The position numbers were made by a program, and so were the translations under genes. Shown here piece after piece: positions 45,378-54,687 of a DNA stretch of 64,000 nucleotides. Positions within the stretch are counted from its first letter, which is position 1; the number at the start of each line of letters is the position of its first letter. The DNA comes from Pseudomonas viridiflava (GTDB lineage: Bacteria; Pseudomonadota; Gammaproteobacteria; Pseudomonadales; Pseudomonadaceae): positions 372,001 to 436,000 of the forward strand of contig NZ_UWFA01000170.1 of assembly GCF_900601905.1 (NCBI RefSeq), in the 5' to 3' direction. Below the pieces are notes generated by a model, which worked only from the letters and a program-made list of their open reading frames with translations, was not told the DNA's origin and searched no databases.

Positions 45378-46850
45378 ATGAAAAATACATGGAAAGTAGA
45401 GACAGCAAACGCGGGCTCCAGCATCGCAGCGATGGGTGTGACGGTACGAATCGGCTTGTTTTTCGACGGAACGGGAAACAACCGGTACAACAGCCAGATT
45501 GCGGCAGATTGCAGGGCAATGAGCGAGGTCAACGGCGGCAGGCATATCTCTGAGTGCAATGGACGCCACGATGATCCTTCCAGCAGTTACGCCAACGACT
45601 TCAGCAATGTGGCGCGGCTGGCGGAGCTCTATCGCTGTCAGCCGGTGGCAGGCAATGACGGCACGGGACTCAAGGTTTACCGACCGATATATGTCAGCGG
45701 CATTGGCACCACGTCGGGGCGGCGAGATTCATATTTATCGGGGCAGGGTTTTGGCAGGGGCGTCACCGGGGTGCTTGCCAAGGTGGCGCGCGGGTTCAGG
45801 AAACTCGCAGTGCGCCTGGAAACCGTTGCCAGCGACAATCCCGGGTGCGTGATCAATCGCCTGGAACTGGATGTGTTCGGTTTCAGTCGCGGCGCTGCAG
45901 CGGCCCGGCACTTTATCAACGAGGTGCTCAAGCAGGATAAAGGCCCTTTGGGAGCAACGCTCAACCGACGCTGCATACCATTGGGGCCGGCATTTTCCTG
46001 GAGCAATGGCAGCGTCAGAATCAAAGTTGTGGGGTTGTTCGACACGGTGGCCGCTGTCGGCAGTATCAGGGACATGGGCAACGTCAAGGACGCCCACAAT
46101 GATCGGGTCAATCTGTTCCTGCCACCGGGCTGCGCCGAGCAGATAGTGCACCTGGTCGCCAGGGATGAGGAACGGCGCAACTTTGCCTTGAACAGCGTCA
46201 CCCCGCACTGGTCCAGAGAAATAGCCCTGCCAGGATCGCACTCCGATATTGGCGGTGGTTACCACTCACAGATGCTCGAACGCGTGCTGATCACGCGTCC
46301 GCGCTGGAGCATGGCGGGCTGCGACGAGCCTGTGGAGTCAACCTCGGCCTGGCAAGAGGCGTTCGCCGAGATGCAGACGCTACAGCCGGATCTGTTATTT
46401 GACGGGGCTGACCCCATGGCGTCGCTGTCCGTCGCCTGCACCACCCATTCGACCAGGAACAGCCGCACCAGATCGCGCAGCATGTCGGTAATGGCTGCGG
46501 TCTGTTTGCAGCGACAAGTGTTTGGTCATCTTTCAAGGGTGCACCTGCGCGTCATGCATGCGCTGGCTTGTGATGAGGGAGTGCCTTTTTTACCAGTACC
46601 CAATGACCAGGCGTTTGTGTTGCTGCCGGAATTGCAGGGCATCGCTGTAAAGTTGATCAACTACGCCCGGGGTGGGCCGTATTTGCTGGAGCCCCATGAA
46701 GAGCGGATATTACGCCACCGCTATATCCATCGCTCGGCTCACTGGAGTGCGCTGATCAACAGTCGACGCAATCTGGGAGATGCCTTGTTCGTGCATGCCC
46801 CGCGCCAAGGTGGGAGAGCGCTGCATCCTAACCATGCACTGGTGAACTAG
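45378..46850 (+). CDS. DUF2235 phospholipase effector, Tle1-type
   Basis: This 490-residue protein has the DUF2235 alpha/beta-hydrolase domain of type VI secretion Tle1 lipases. The start IGLFFDGTGNNR, the nucleophile elbow with Ser170 in VFGFSRGAA, and the acid Asp290 in GSHSDIGGGY are clear; a basic serine-rich insert (THSTRNSRTRSRS) follows. Family members cleave phospholipids of rival cells after delivery with VgrG. Here no vgrG, PAAR or immunity lipoprotein gene is adjacent, so it is either an orphan effector or a housekeeping member. The ribosome-binding site is weak (GGCGGA), and the leader can fold. Confidence 0.85.
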   Translation: MKNTWKVETANAGSSIAAMGVTVRIGLFFDGTGNNRYNSQIAADCRAMSEVNGGRHISECNGRHDDPSSSYANDFSNVARLAELYRCQPVAGNDGTGLKVYRPIYVSGIGTTSGRRDSYLSGQGFGRGVTGVLAKVARGFRKLAVRLETVASDNPGCVINRLELDVFGFSRGAAAARHFINEVLKQDKGPLGATLNRRCIPLGPAFSWSNGSVRIKVVGLFDTVAAVGSIRDMGNVKDAHNDRVNLFLPPGCAEQIVHLVARDEERRNFALNSVTPHWSREIALPGSHSDIGGGYHSQMLERVLITRPRWSMAGCDEPVESTSAWQEAFAEMQTLQPDLLFDGADPMASLSVACTTHSTRNSRTRSRSMSVMAAVCLQRQVFGHLSRVHLRVMHALACDEGVPFLPVPNDQAFVLLPELQGIAVKLINYARGGPYLLEPHEERILRHRYIHRSAHWSALINSRRNLGDALFVHAPRQGGRALHPNHALVN

Positions 46851-46863
46851 CACCTCTGAAGTA

Positions 46864-46898
46864 CCTGCAGCGTCCTGACAGGTGCAGGACGCTGCAGG
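46864..46898. terminator. Perfect 14-bp hairpin between converging genes
   Basis: CCTGCAGCGTCCTG and CAGGACGCTGCAGG pair perfectly around ACAGGTG. It lies between the stop of the lipase gene and that of the DUF2789 gene. No T-run follows on either strand, so it is either a factor-aided terminator or an mRNA 3' stabiliser. Confidence 0.5.
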
Positions 46899-46900
46899 GT

Positions 46901-47143
46901 TCACGCTTCCGGGGTCTTGTGCAACAGAACATTCAATTCATCGACAATGGGCGCCCATTCGGCGTCTTCGCGTAGCTCTTCCTTGAGGAAACGGGCCTGT
47001 TGCGGCGTCCAGAAGTCTGCATCGGACAGTTTGATTTCGTCAGGCAACTGATGCTGGACGACGAATTTATCGATACTTGCGTCGTCTGAATCGAGACCCA
47101 GTTGTTCAAAAAGGGTTGCAAGTGTGGGTGTCGTCAAATCCAT
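46901..47143 (-). CDS. DUF2789 family protein
   Basis: This 80-residue acidic protein (MDLTTPTLATLFEQLGLDSD, then FWTPQQARFLKEELREDAEW) is a clear DUF2789 member, a helical protein of unknown function found in many gammaproteobacteria. AGGAG lies six bases before the ATG. It converges on the Tle1-like gene, but its sequence is that of a widespread core protein rather than a lipase immunity protein. Confidence 0.88.
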   Translation of the reverse strand: MDLTTPTLATLFEQLGLDSDDASIDKFVVQHQLPDEIKLSDADFWTPQQARFLKEELREDAEWAPIVDELNVLLHKTPEA

Positions 47144-47260
47144 GGTATCTCCTGGGGTGCGGGACCCTATCGTGATTTACACGCTACATGTCGCGTACAG
47201 CATCAGAGCATGGGTAGCGCGCAGAGTTCGCGATAATTGACGCTGAGACAATCCAGATAT

Positions 47261-47491
47261 CTAAAGACTCAATGCCCCGGCATCCACTGCATTTTTCAGC
47301 TCCTGAGCCTGCTCCCTGCCAGCCTCGGCAGCCAGTTCGGCGGTTTTGAACCAGCGGTCCTTCTCTACCTGGTGATAGCTGACCGGAACTCCGGGCTGTT
47401 TGGCACGCATGACAATCACAGCCTGATACTCACCTTCCACTTCCCTGCAATCACCCCAGATAAAAAACTCACCGATATCAAATTCAGTCAC
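47261..47491 (-). CDS. Conserved hypothetical protein with GTG start
   Basis: This 76-residue soluble protein (MTEFDIGEFFIWGDCREVEG...) belongs to no family I can name; it has a beta-rich N-terminal half (EYQAVIVMRAKQP) and a helical end. GGGGAAGG six bases before the GTG at 47491 sets the start. It has the same direction as the DUF2789 gene, 117 bases upstream of it. Confidence 0.7.
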   Translation of the reverse strand: MTEFDIGEFFIWGDCREVEGEYQAVIVMRAKQPGVPVSYHQVEKDRWFKTAELAAEAGREQAQELKNAVDAGALSL

Positions 47492-47958
47492 TGCTACCTT
47501 CCCCTGGATAAAAACTGGCTTCTGACCGGGTGTACAACACCGGTACAGGCCTTTTTGATTTGCGCGAGTATGGCAGTTGTTGATGCACTGCGGCGCTATT
47601 TAGTCCTCAGCGGTGTAGGAAACTGGCACTTATCTTTGCATCCTCGGGCGACATTGTTGTCAGAATCGACGATGAACGCCGCGACGGACGAAAGGCATAT
47701 AGGCGACAGGGCCCGGCACCCGGTAGAATCCCCCCGTGCCAGCGCTGATTGCATATCGCGTGTCCGGCACTGTCGATTTCTCTTTGCACATGACCTCCCC
47801 GAACAACCAGCGTGGTACTGCGGCATTGCTGCATGCGGTTGTACCGGCCAGGGAGCGCAATGGATGTGCTCGACGATGCGCCGGGAGGGCGCGGGTCCAC
47901 ATTTAGGTTGTCCGGCCAGGCCCGGGCGAAATCATATTTCAGGTTGGGAGTTTGCACT
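47492..47958. other. Non-coding region upstream of 47959
   Basis: These 467 bases contain open frames on both strands only because GC is high; none has a ribosome-binding site with a plausible protein. GGTAGAAT at about 47722 could be a -10 box for the downstream gene. I see nothing else. Confidence 0.45.
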
Positions 47959-48426
47959 TTGGCAGTAAGTAATCTGGAAACGCACGCGTTGTTCGTGCTG
48001 GGTGACCTGCGAGCCAAGTTGGTCAAGCAGTTCCAGTCTCGCTTTGTGTATGTATGCGAGCAATCGGCCGAAGATATCTACATCGCCGAGATAGACACCG
48101 AAACAGCGCTGGTGGTCGATGACAAGCCGCGTCTTGAACTCAAGGTCGGTGACCACTTCCGTGCGGCAGTCCTGCCCAGCCGTGAAGGTGGCAAGTTTGA
48201 AATCAAATTCCGCGACATCAAGATCACCGTATATGGCCTGGGTGAATATGCCTACGTCGATACCCCTGAAGGCCATGGCATCGTGTTCAAGGAAGGGCAG
48301 GGCATCATGATGGTCTTCGCCGCTCACGAGCAACTGCAGGGCGGCCTGACCAAGACCTTGAAAAGCGCAACCACCAAAGCCGCCAAGTGGCGCAAAGGCG
48401 AGCTGACCTTCAAGGCCAGCGAGTAA
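47959..48426 (+). CDS. Conserved hypothetical protein with TTG start
   Basis: This 155-residue protein begins at a TTG with GGGAG eight bases upstream (MAVSNLETHALFVLGDLRAK). It has a beta-rich core (YVCEQSAEDIYIAEIDTETA, FEIKFRDIKITVYGLGEYAY) and a basic C-terminal tail (TKAAKWRKGELTFKASE). I do not recognise the family. It converges on the antiporter operon with 18 bases between stops, and a 9-bp hairpin (48435-48454) crosses that junction. Confidence 0.72.
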   Translation: MAVSNLETHALFVLGDLRAKLVKQFQSRFVYVCEQSAEDIYIAEIDTETALVVDDKPRLELKVGDHFRAAVLPSREGGKFEIKFRDIKITVYGLGEYAYVDTPEGHGIVFKEGQGIMMVFAAHEQLQGGLTKTLKSATTKAAKWRKGELTFKASE

Positions 48427-48444
48427 AGCGGCAACGGCAGTTGC

Positions 48445-48822
48445 TCAACTGCCGCCTGAATTGCCCTGCCCATTGCCACTGCTGACTTCCGGCGGGACGT
48501 CATCGCCCGCCATGCGCTTGCGGAACAGCCCTGTGCGCGCCAGCAACAAGGTGGTCACCGGCACGGTGATCGACAGCAGGATCGGGATGAGCCATGCATG
48601 GATCACCGGGCCGCCCTTGAGTGCGGAAAAATACAGGATCGAGGCCAGCGCTACGCACCAGGCACCCAGCGTGGAGGCCAGTGCAGGCGGGTGCATGCGC
48701 TGGAAAAACTCTTTCATGCGCAGGATGCCCAGTGCGCCGGTGAGCACGAACAGGCTGCTGGCCAGCAGCAGTGCTGCGGTGAGAATTTCGACCCAGAACG
48801 GCAGGACCATGGACGAATTCAT
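48445..48822 (-). CDS. mnhG: Monovalent cation/H+ antiporter subunit G
   Basis: This 125-residue subunit has three membrane helices (about residues 10-35, 46-66, 72-95) and the subunit G pattern GALGILRMKEFFQRMHPPAL. With the other Mrp/Pha subunits it forms an inner-membrane complex that exchanges Na+ or K+ for protons in pH and salt tolerance. It is the last gene of the operon, overlapping subunit F by four bases. Confidence 0.93.
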   Translation of the reverse strand: MNSSMVLPFWVEILTAALLLASSLFVLTGALGILRMKEFFQRMHPPALASTLGAWCVALASILYFSALKGGPVIHAWLIPILLSITVPVTTLLLARTGLFRKRMAGDDVPPEVSSGNGQGNSGGS

Positions 48823-49097
48823 TCGATCACCTCTCCACGCAGCAGAAATTTGGCCAGGGCGAAGGAGCCGACGAAGCCGAACAGCGCAATCAACAAGGCG
48901 GCCTCGAAGTAGGTATCACTGGCGTAGCGGATGCCCAGCACCAGCATCATCAGCATGGCGATGATGTACATGTAATCCAGCGCCAGAACCCGGTCCTGAG
49001 CCGAAGGTCCCTTGAGCAGGCGCACAAGCGTCAGGACCATGGCCAGGGCGAAGATGAGCAAGCTGGCCAGGATGGCGTTGCTAAGCAGGTCAGTCAT
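48819..49097 (-). CDS. mnhF: Monovalent cation/H+ antiporter subunit F
   Basis: This 92-residue protein has three membrane helices and the subunit F motif GPSAQDRVLALDYMYI between the first two. It is part of the same antiporter complex, and its gene overlaps those of subunits E and G by four bases each. Confidence 0.93.
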   Translation of the reverse strand: MTDLLSNAILASLLIFALAMVLTLVRLLKGPSAQDRVLALDYMYIIAMLMMLVLGIRYASDTYFEAALLIALFGFVGSFALAKFLLRGEVIE

Positions 49098-49582
49098 TCG
49101 AAAATCTCCATCAGCGGGCGCTCGTACGTGCGCTTGAAGTGCTCGATGAAGTGCGCTTCATCCTCAAGATCGAACACATGCATCAACAGCACGCTGCGGT
49201 CCAGCGCCAGTTCGGACCAGACAGTGCCCGGCACCACCGTTGTGATCATCGACAGCGCCGCCAGCCCGTTGGCGTCGCGCAAGTCCAGCGGGATCTTGAC
49301 GAATGCCGAGCGTGGCGGGCGGCGTCTGGCGTTCCAGACGGTCCAGGCCACTGCTACGTTGGAGGCCAGCACATCGCGGCCGATCAGCAGCAATAAACGC
49401 AGGATGACCCCTGGCCTGCGAATGCTGACCGGTAGCGGGCGCAATGGTGCCATCCACAACGGGGCGAGAACACCCAGCAGTAACGCGAGCAGAATGTTGC
49501 CGGGGCTCACCGATACGTTCAGCACCAGCCACAGCACGGCCAGCGCAACCGAAAACCAGGGCGCGGGAAAATAACGCTTCAT
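49094..49582 (-). CDS. mnhE: Monovalent cation/H+ antiporter subunit E
   Basis: This 162-residue protein has N-terminal membrane helices (to about residue 65) and a cytoplasmic part with the subunit E pattern TVVPGTVWSELALDRSVLLMHVFD. It belongs to the antiporter complex; four-base overlaps join it to subunits D and F. Confidence 0.93.
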   Translation of the reverse strand: MKRYFPAPWFSVALAVLWLVLNVSVSPGNILLALLLGVLAPLWMAPLRPLPVSIRRPGVILRLLLLIGRDVLASNVAVAWTVWNARRRPPRSAFVKIPLDLRDANGLAALSMITTVVPGTVWSELALDRSVLLMHVFDLEDEAHFIEHFKRTYERPLMEIFE

Positions 49583-51264
49583 GGCTGCACCGCCGAAATC
49601 CCGGTGTCACTGACGGGGCCCGATAGCGGCCGGGTGGCCATTACCGACTGGATATATTGCTTGGGCTCGTGCAGCGCTGATGCCGTGTCCCGGGTGTAGC
49701 GCAGCAGCGGCTCGGCCTGGAAAGTCAGTGCCACGCACAGGCCCAGCAGAATCACGATGGGCAGGCATTCATAGCGACGCAGCAGCGGCGACGGGCGCTC
49801 CCGCGGCGTCCAGAAACGCTGGATGCCAACGCGGGAAAACGCCAGCAACGAGGCCAGGCCCGAGAAGATCAACAGCGCCACCAGCATCCAGCCCTGAGTG
49901 GAAATCGTCTCATCCTGAGCAACATCCAGGCCCAGCGGGTTGAGCAATGCACTGAGCAGGCTCAACTTGCCGATGAAGCCGGACAGCGGCGGCATGCCGA
50001 TGACCAGCAGCGCAGAGACGATAAAGCCCAGGCCCAGAAATGCCATGGTCATGGGAATGACCTGTCCCACCACGGCCTTTTGTTGATCATCCAGATTGGT
50101 GCCGGGCGGCGGGTTCAATGATTCCACGGTGCGCGGGAGTTGATCGGGGTCATCTTCCATGGCGATGTCGTTGACCGAGCGCGAGCGTTCGATCAGTTCG
50201 GCGAGCAGGAACATCGCACTGAGGGCCAGGGTCGAGCTGATCAGGTAGAACAGCGCTCCCGCCGTCAGGCTTGGCTGGGCAAAACCGATGGCCGATAACA
50301 GTATCCCCGCCGACACCAGAATGCTCAGGCTTGCCATGCGCTCCAGGCGCTGGGCGGCAATGATTGCCACTGCGGCGGTGAAGATCGTCGCCATGCCGCC
50401 ATAAATCAACCAGTCACCGCCGAAAAAGGCAGAGGGTCCGGCCTGTACCGAAAACAGCAGGGTCCAGAGCCGCAACAACGTGTAAATGCCGACTTTGGTC
50501 ATGATCGCGAACATCGCGGCGACCGGGGCGCTTGCTGCCGAGTAGGCCGGGGCCAGCCAGAAATTCAGCGGCCACATGCCCGCCTTGGTCAGAAAAGCCA
50601 CGGCCAGAATCGCCGCGCCCGTATGTAAAAGGCCCAGATCAGCCTCGGGCACCTGCGGAATCTTGACTGCCAGGTCGGCCATGTTCAGGGTGCCGGTCAC
50701 CCCATAGATCAGCGCGGCGCCTATCAGGAACAGCGATGAAGCCAGCAGGTTGATCGCAATGTAATGCAGGCCTGCCGAAACCCTGGCCCGCCCCGAGCCA
50801 TGCAGCATCAGGCCATACGAAGCCGCCAGCAGCACTTCGAAAAACACGAACAGGTTGAACAGGTCGGCGGTCAGGAACGCGCCGTACAAGCCCATCAATT
50901 GAATCTGGAACAGCGCGTGAAAACTGGCACCCGCCCGGTCCCAGCGGGCCAGCGCGAATAACAGCGCGCAGACGCCAACGATCCCGGTCAGAACCAGCAT
51001 CATGGCCGACAGGTGATCGACCACCAGCACGATGCCGAACGGCACTTCCCAGTTGCCCGGCAAGTACACGCCAATCGAGCCGGTAGAGCCGCTGGTCTGT
51101 ACCCAAATGAACAAGATGATGGAGATACCCAGGCCTAACATGCTGGACAGCAGATTGATCCGTGCCTTGAGCGGTCGGTGTTTTTCACCAAGCCACAGCA
51201 TGATTGCGGCCGTCAGCAGCGGCAGCAGGATCGGGGCAACGATCAGTTGATTCATCAACGTCAT
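49579..51264 (-). CDS. mnhD: Monovalent cation/H+ antiporter subunit D
   Basis: This 561-residue protein is homologous to the NuoM/NuoN proton-channel subunits of complex I, with about 14 helices. Conserved proton-path residues lie in FVFFEVLLAASYGL (Glu) and FLTKAGMWPLNFWLAPAYSAA (Lys). A loop of about 50 residues, rich in Pro and Asp (RSVNDIAMEDDPDQLPRTVE), is inserted between late helices, as in other group 2 Pha complexes. The start is next to the subunit C stop. Confidence 0.93.
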   Translation of the reverse strand: MTLMNQLIVAPILLPLLTAAIMLWLGEKHRPLKARINLLSSMLGLGISIILFIWVQTSGSTGSIGVYLPGNWEVPFGIVLVVDHLSAMMLVLTGIVGVCALLFALARWDRAGASFHALFQIQLMGLYGAFLTADLFNLFVFFEVLLAASYGLMLHGSGRARVSAGLHYIAINLLASSLFLIGAALIYGVTGTLNMADLAVKIPQVPEADLGLLHTGAAILAVAFLTKAGMWPLNFWLAPAYSAASAPVAAMFAIMTKVGIYTLLRLWTLLFSVQAGPSAFFGGDWLIYGGMATIFTAAVAIIAAQRLERMASLSILVSAGILLSAIGFAQPSLTAGALFYLISSTLALSAMFLLAELIERSRSVNDIAMEDDPDQLPRTVESLNPPPGTNLDDQQKAVVGQVIPMTMAFLGLGFIVSALLVIGMPPLSGFIGKLSLLSALLNPLGLDVAQDETISTQGWMLVALLIFSGLASLLAFSRVGIQRFWTPRERPSPLLRRYECLPIVILLGLCVALTFQAEPLLRYTRDTASALHEPKQYIQSVMATRPLSGPVSDTGISAVQP

Positions 51265-51605
51265 TATTTGGGCTCCCGGCCATCTACGTGGTCGGTGCCG
51301 GTCAATCCCCGGGAAGCCAGCAGCAGCACCAGAAACAGCGCGGTCATGGCGAAGCTGATAACGATGGCGGTGAGGACCAGTGCCTGAGGCAGCGGATCGG
51401 TGTAGTGCAGCAGGTCTTGCGGCACGCCGTCCTTGATGATCGGCTCACGGCCGATAAACAGGCTACCCATGCTGAAAATGAACAGGTTGACGCCATACGA
51501 CAACAGGCACAGACCCATGACCACTTGAAAAGTCCGGGGACGCAGGATCAGCCAGACGCCTGAGGCGGCCAGTACTCCGATGGCAATGGCGATGACTTCT
51601 TCCAT
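51264..51605 (-). CDS. mnhC: Monovalent cation/H+ antiporter subunit C
   Basis: This 113-residue protein, homologous to NuoK, has three membrane helices and the motif LCLLSYGVNLFIF. It is a core part of the Mrp/Pha complex. Its ATG overlaps the stop of the large AB subunit gene. Confidence 0.93.
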   Translation of the reverse strand: MEEVIAIAIGVLAASGVWLILRPRTFQVVMGLCLLSYGVNLFIFSMGSLFIGREPIIKDGVPQDLLHYTDPLPQALVLTAIVISFAMTALFLVLLLASRGLTGTDHVDGREPK

Positions 51606-54547
51606 CAGCTAGCTCCTTGTTCGGCGATGATGTCGGCGATGGGGGTGGGCACCGGCTTGGGCAGCGATGTCGGGCGATGGCTACGCACCGATTGGTGGGC
51701 CAGCGCGGTCAGGATCAGCAAGGTCGAGCCGACCACCACGGCGTACACGCCGATATCAAAGAACAGGGCGCTGGCCACGTGGATTTCCCCCAGTACCGGC
51801 ACATCCAGATGCGCGGTATGGGTGGTCATGAACGGATAGCCGAGGAACATTGAGCCCAGCCCGGTGCAGATCGCGAACAACAGACCGGTGCCCATCCAGC
51901 GCAGCGGCCTCAGGCTCATCTGCGCTTCGACCCATTGAGTGCCCGCCACCATGTATTGCAGGATGAAGGCCACCGACATCACCAGCCCGGCGACAAACCC
52001 GCCGCCCGGCTGGTTGTGGCCGCGCATGAACAGGTACATCGACACCACCACCGCAATCGGCAACAACAAACGCACCAGCACGGCCGGTACCATCATGAAG
52101 CCCAGTGCGGTATCGCTGGCAGTGCGCGGGTTGACCAGATCGGTGACCACATCGCGTGCCAGCAAACGCTGCTGGGCGGGCAGCGGAATACTTTCCTTAG
52201 GTGGGCGGAAACGTCTGAGCAGGGCAAACACGGTCAGTGCCACCGCTGCCAGCACGGTGATTTCGCCAAAGGTGTCAAAGCCGCGGAAGTCCACCAGCAT
52301 CACGTTGACCACGTTGCTGCCACCACCTTCCGGGATAGCCCGGCTCAGGTAGAACGAGGAGATGGCATTGGGGGTCGCACGGGTCAGCATCGCGTAGGAC
52401 AACAACGCCATGCCCGCGCCGACCAGTATCGACAGGATCAGGTCGCGGACCCGACGAGTACGGGCGCGCAACCGGGTACTGATCGAAGGCGCGACGTCTT
52501 CATTGCGGCGTGGCAGCCAGCGCAGGCCGAGCAGGATCAGCACCGAAGTGACAACCTCGACCACCAGTTGAGTCAGGGCCAGATCCGGGGCGGAGAACCA
52601 GACGAAGGTTACGCAGGTCATCAGCCCACAGACGCTGACCATGATCACCGCAGCCAGACGGTGGTATTTACCCTGCCATGCGGCACCCAGCGCACAGGCG
52701 ATGGCAATGATCCACAACGTTACAAATACGCCGGAGCCCGGGATTTTCGGTCGGTCGCCCCAGGTCAGCCCGCTGAAATACATCGGGATGAAACCGCCAA
52801 TCACGGCTGCCAGCACCACCAGGAACAGTTGCGGCTGCAGCCGACGAGTGCTGATCCTGCGCTCGAAGCGCCGCGCCCAACGGGTCCCGATCACCAGCGA
52901 GCGTTCGAAGAAATGTTTGCCATTGAGGCGATGTACCAGCGGTGGCCCGACAAAGCGATTCTGTTTGAAAGGCTTGCGCAGCAGCAGATACAGAACAATG
53001 CCGCCTGCCATGGCAATCAGGCTCATGATCATCGGCGCGTTCCAGCCGTGCCACACCGCCAGGCTGTACTCGGGCAGTACGCCGCCGACCACCGGTTGTG
53101 CGGCGGCGGCCAACAGCGGCGCCACCGATTGTGCCGGGAAGATCCCGACGATCACGCAGGCAATCACCAGGAACTCGACCGGAGCGCGCATCCAGCGTGG
53201 CGGCTCGTGGGGCGTGTGCGGCAGATCGGTCGCTTTCGGACCGAAAAACACATCGACGGTAAAGCGCAGGGAATAGGCCACGCTGAACGTCCCGGCGATG
53301 GTCGCAATCACCGGCAGCGCCATTTCCACCCCAGCCGAGGACGAGATGAACACGGTTTCGGCGAAGAACATTTCCTTGGACAGGAAGCCGTTGAGCAGGG
53401 GAACCCCGGCCATCGACGCGCTGGCGACCATCGCCAGTGTGGCTGTGTAGGGGATCAGCTTGATCAGACCGCTGAGCTTGCGGATATCCCGCGTGCCGCT
53501 CTCATGGTCGATGATGCCTGCGGCCATGAACAGCGAGGCCTTGAAGGTCGCATGGTTGAGAATGTGAAACACCGCCGCCACCGCCGCCAGAGGGCTGTTC
53601 AGGCCCAGCAACAAGGTGATCAAACCCAGGTGACTGATGGTTGAGTAAGCCAGCAAACCCTTGAGGTCATTCTGGAAAATCGCTGCGTAAGCCCCGATCA
53701 GCAGGGTGCAGGCACCGGCGCCGCTGACCATCCAGAACCACTGTTCAGTTCCGGACAAGGCGGGCCAGAAGCGGGCCATGAGAAACACCCCGGCTTTGAC
53801 CATGGTCGCCGAGTGCAGGTAGGCCGACACCGGAGTGGGTGCCGCCATTGCATGCGGCAGCCAGAAATGGAACGGGAATTGCGCGCTCTTGCTCAGGGCG
53901 CCGATCAGGATCAGGGTCAGCAGCACCGGGTACAAAGCATGGGCCCGGATCGCTTCCCCGGATGCCAGGACCCGATCCAGGTCATAACTGCCGACCACGT
54001 GGCCCAGCAGCATCACCCCCACCAACAGTGCCAGGCCACCCGCACCGGTAACCATCAGCGCCATATACGCGCCGCGACGTGCATCCGCCCGGTGGTGCCA
54101 ATAACCGATCAGCAGAAACGAGAAAACACTGGTCAGCTCCCAGAAAAACACGATCTGGATCAAATTCCCGGAGATCACCAGCCCGAGCATGGCGCCCATG
54201 AACGCCAGGAAGAAAGCGAAAAACCTCGGCACCGGGTCGTCGGGTGACATGTAATAGCGGGCGTACAGCGCAACCAGGGCGCCGATGCCCAGCACCAGCA
54301 TGGAAAACAGCCAGGCAAAGCCGTCCATGCGCAAGACGAAATTCAGTCCAAGGCTGGGCAACCAGAAATATTCTTCGCGGATCACGCCGCCATCGACGAT
54401 CTGCGGGTACCACAAGGCAACCTGAATCGCGCCGGTCACGGCCACAAGGCCTGCGAGAATGGATTCAGCGTTACGTGCGTTGTGCGGCAAAAAAGCCGCC
54501 AGACAGCTGCCGATGAATGGCAGAAGCAGTAGAACTATCAGGGACAT
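51605..54547 (-). CDS. mnhA: Monovalent cation/H+ antiporter subunit A (fused AB)
   Basis: This 980-residue protein has an N-terminal NuoL-like part (about residues 1-600; FFWELTSVFSFLLIGYW and FPFHFWLPHAMAAPTPVSAYLHSATMVKAG-type motifs with the proton-path residues), an MbhD/E-like middle, and from about 810 an MnhB domain (PGGGFVAGLVMSVAFILQYM). The fusion of A and B in one chain marks a group 2 (PhaAB) system, as in Rhizobium PhaA and Pseudomonas Sha. It is the first gene of the six-gene overlapping operon 54547-48445. Confidence 0.93.
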   Translation of the reverse strand: MSLIVLLLLPFIGSCLAAFLPHNARNAESILAGLVAVTGAIQVALWYPQIVDGGVIREEYFWLPSLGLNFVLRMDGFAWLFSMLVLGIGALVALYARYYMSPDDPVPRFFAFFLAFMGAMLGLVISGNLIQIVFFWELTSVFSFLLIGYWHHRADARRGAYMALMVTGAGGLALLVGVMLLGHVVGSYDLDRVLASGEAIRAHALYPVLLTLILIGALSKSAQFPFHFWLPHAMAAPTPVSAYLHSATMVKAGVFLMARFWPALSGTEQWFWMVSGAGACTLLIGAYAAIFQNDLKGLLAYSTISHLGLITLLLGLNSPLAAVAAVFHILNHATFKASLFMAAGIIDHESGTRDIRKLSGLIKLIPYTATLAMVASASMAGVPLLNGFLSKEMFFAETVFISSSAGVEMALPVIATIAGTFSVAYSLRFTVDVFFGPKATDLPHTPHEPPRWMRAPVEFLVIACVIVGIFPAQSVAPLLAAAAQPVVGGVLPEYSLAVWHGWNAPMIMSLIAMAGGIVLYLLLRKPFKQNRFVGPPLVHRLNGKHFFERSLVIGTRWARRFERRISTRRLQPQLFLVVLAAVIGGFIPMYFSGLTWGDRPKIPGSGVFVTLWIIAIACALGAAWQGKYHRLAAVIMVSVCGLMTCVTFVWFSAPDLALTQLVVEVVTSVLILLGLRWLPRRNEDVAPSISTRLRARTRRVRDLILSILVGAGMALLSYAMLTRATPNAISSFYLSRAIPEGGGSNVVNVMLVDFRGFDTFGEITVLAAVALTVFALLRRFRPPKESIPLPAQQRLLARDVVTDLVNPRTASDTALGFMMVPAVLVRLLLPIAVVVSMYLFMRGHNQPGGGFVAGLVMSVAFILQYMVAGTQWVEAQMSLRPLRWMGTGLLFAICTGLGSMFLGYPFMTTHTAHLDVPVLGEIHVASALFFDIGVYAVVVGSTLLILTALAHQSVRSHRPTSLPKPVPTPIADIIAEQGAS

Positions 54548-54687
54548 AGGCTTCTAATCTGCAGGGAAATGTCAAGGATCATACGTGCTGGTCCGTTGAT
54601 CACCAACCGACAAGGTGTCGCAGAATCCTACAGACCCTGTAGGAAGAAGGTTGGTTCGCTGTAGTTAAGCGCCGTTTTGCCGGGGCG

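Noticed and set aside
46901..47143. The DUF2789 gene as an immunity gene for the Tle1-type lipase
   Set aside because: It has no signal peptide, lies in the opposite direction, and is a widespread core family unrelated to type VI secretion.
51935..53644. A 569-codon plus-strand open frame within the antiporter subunit A gene
   Set aside because: Antisense shadow of mnhA; the translation is rich in His, Gln and Arg, as expected from reverse reading of GC-rich membrane-protein codons.
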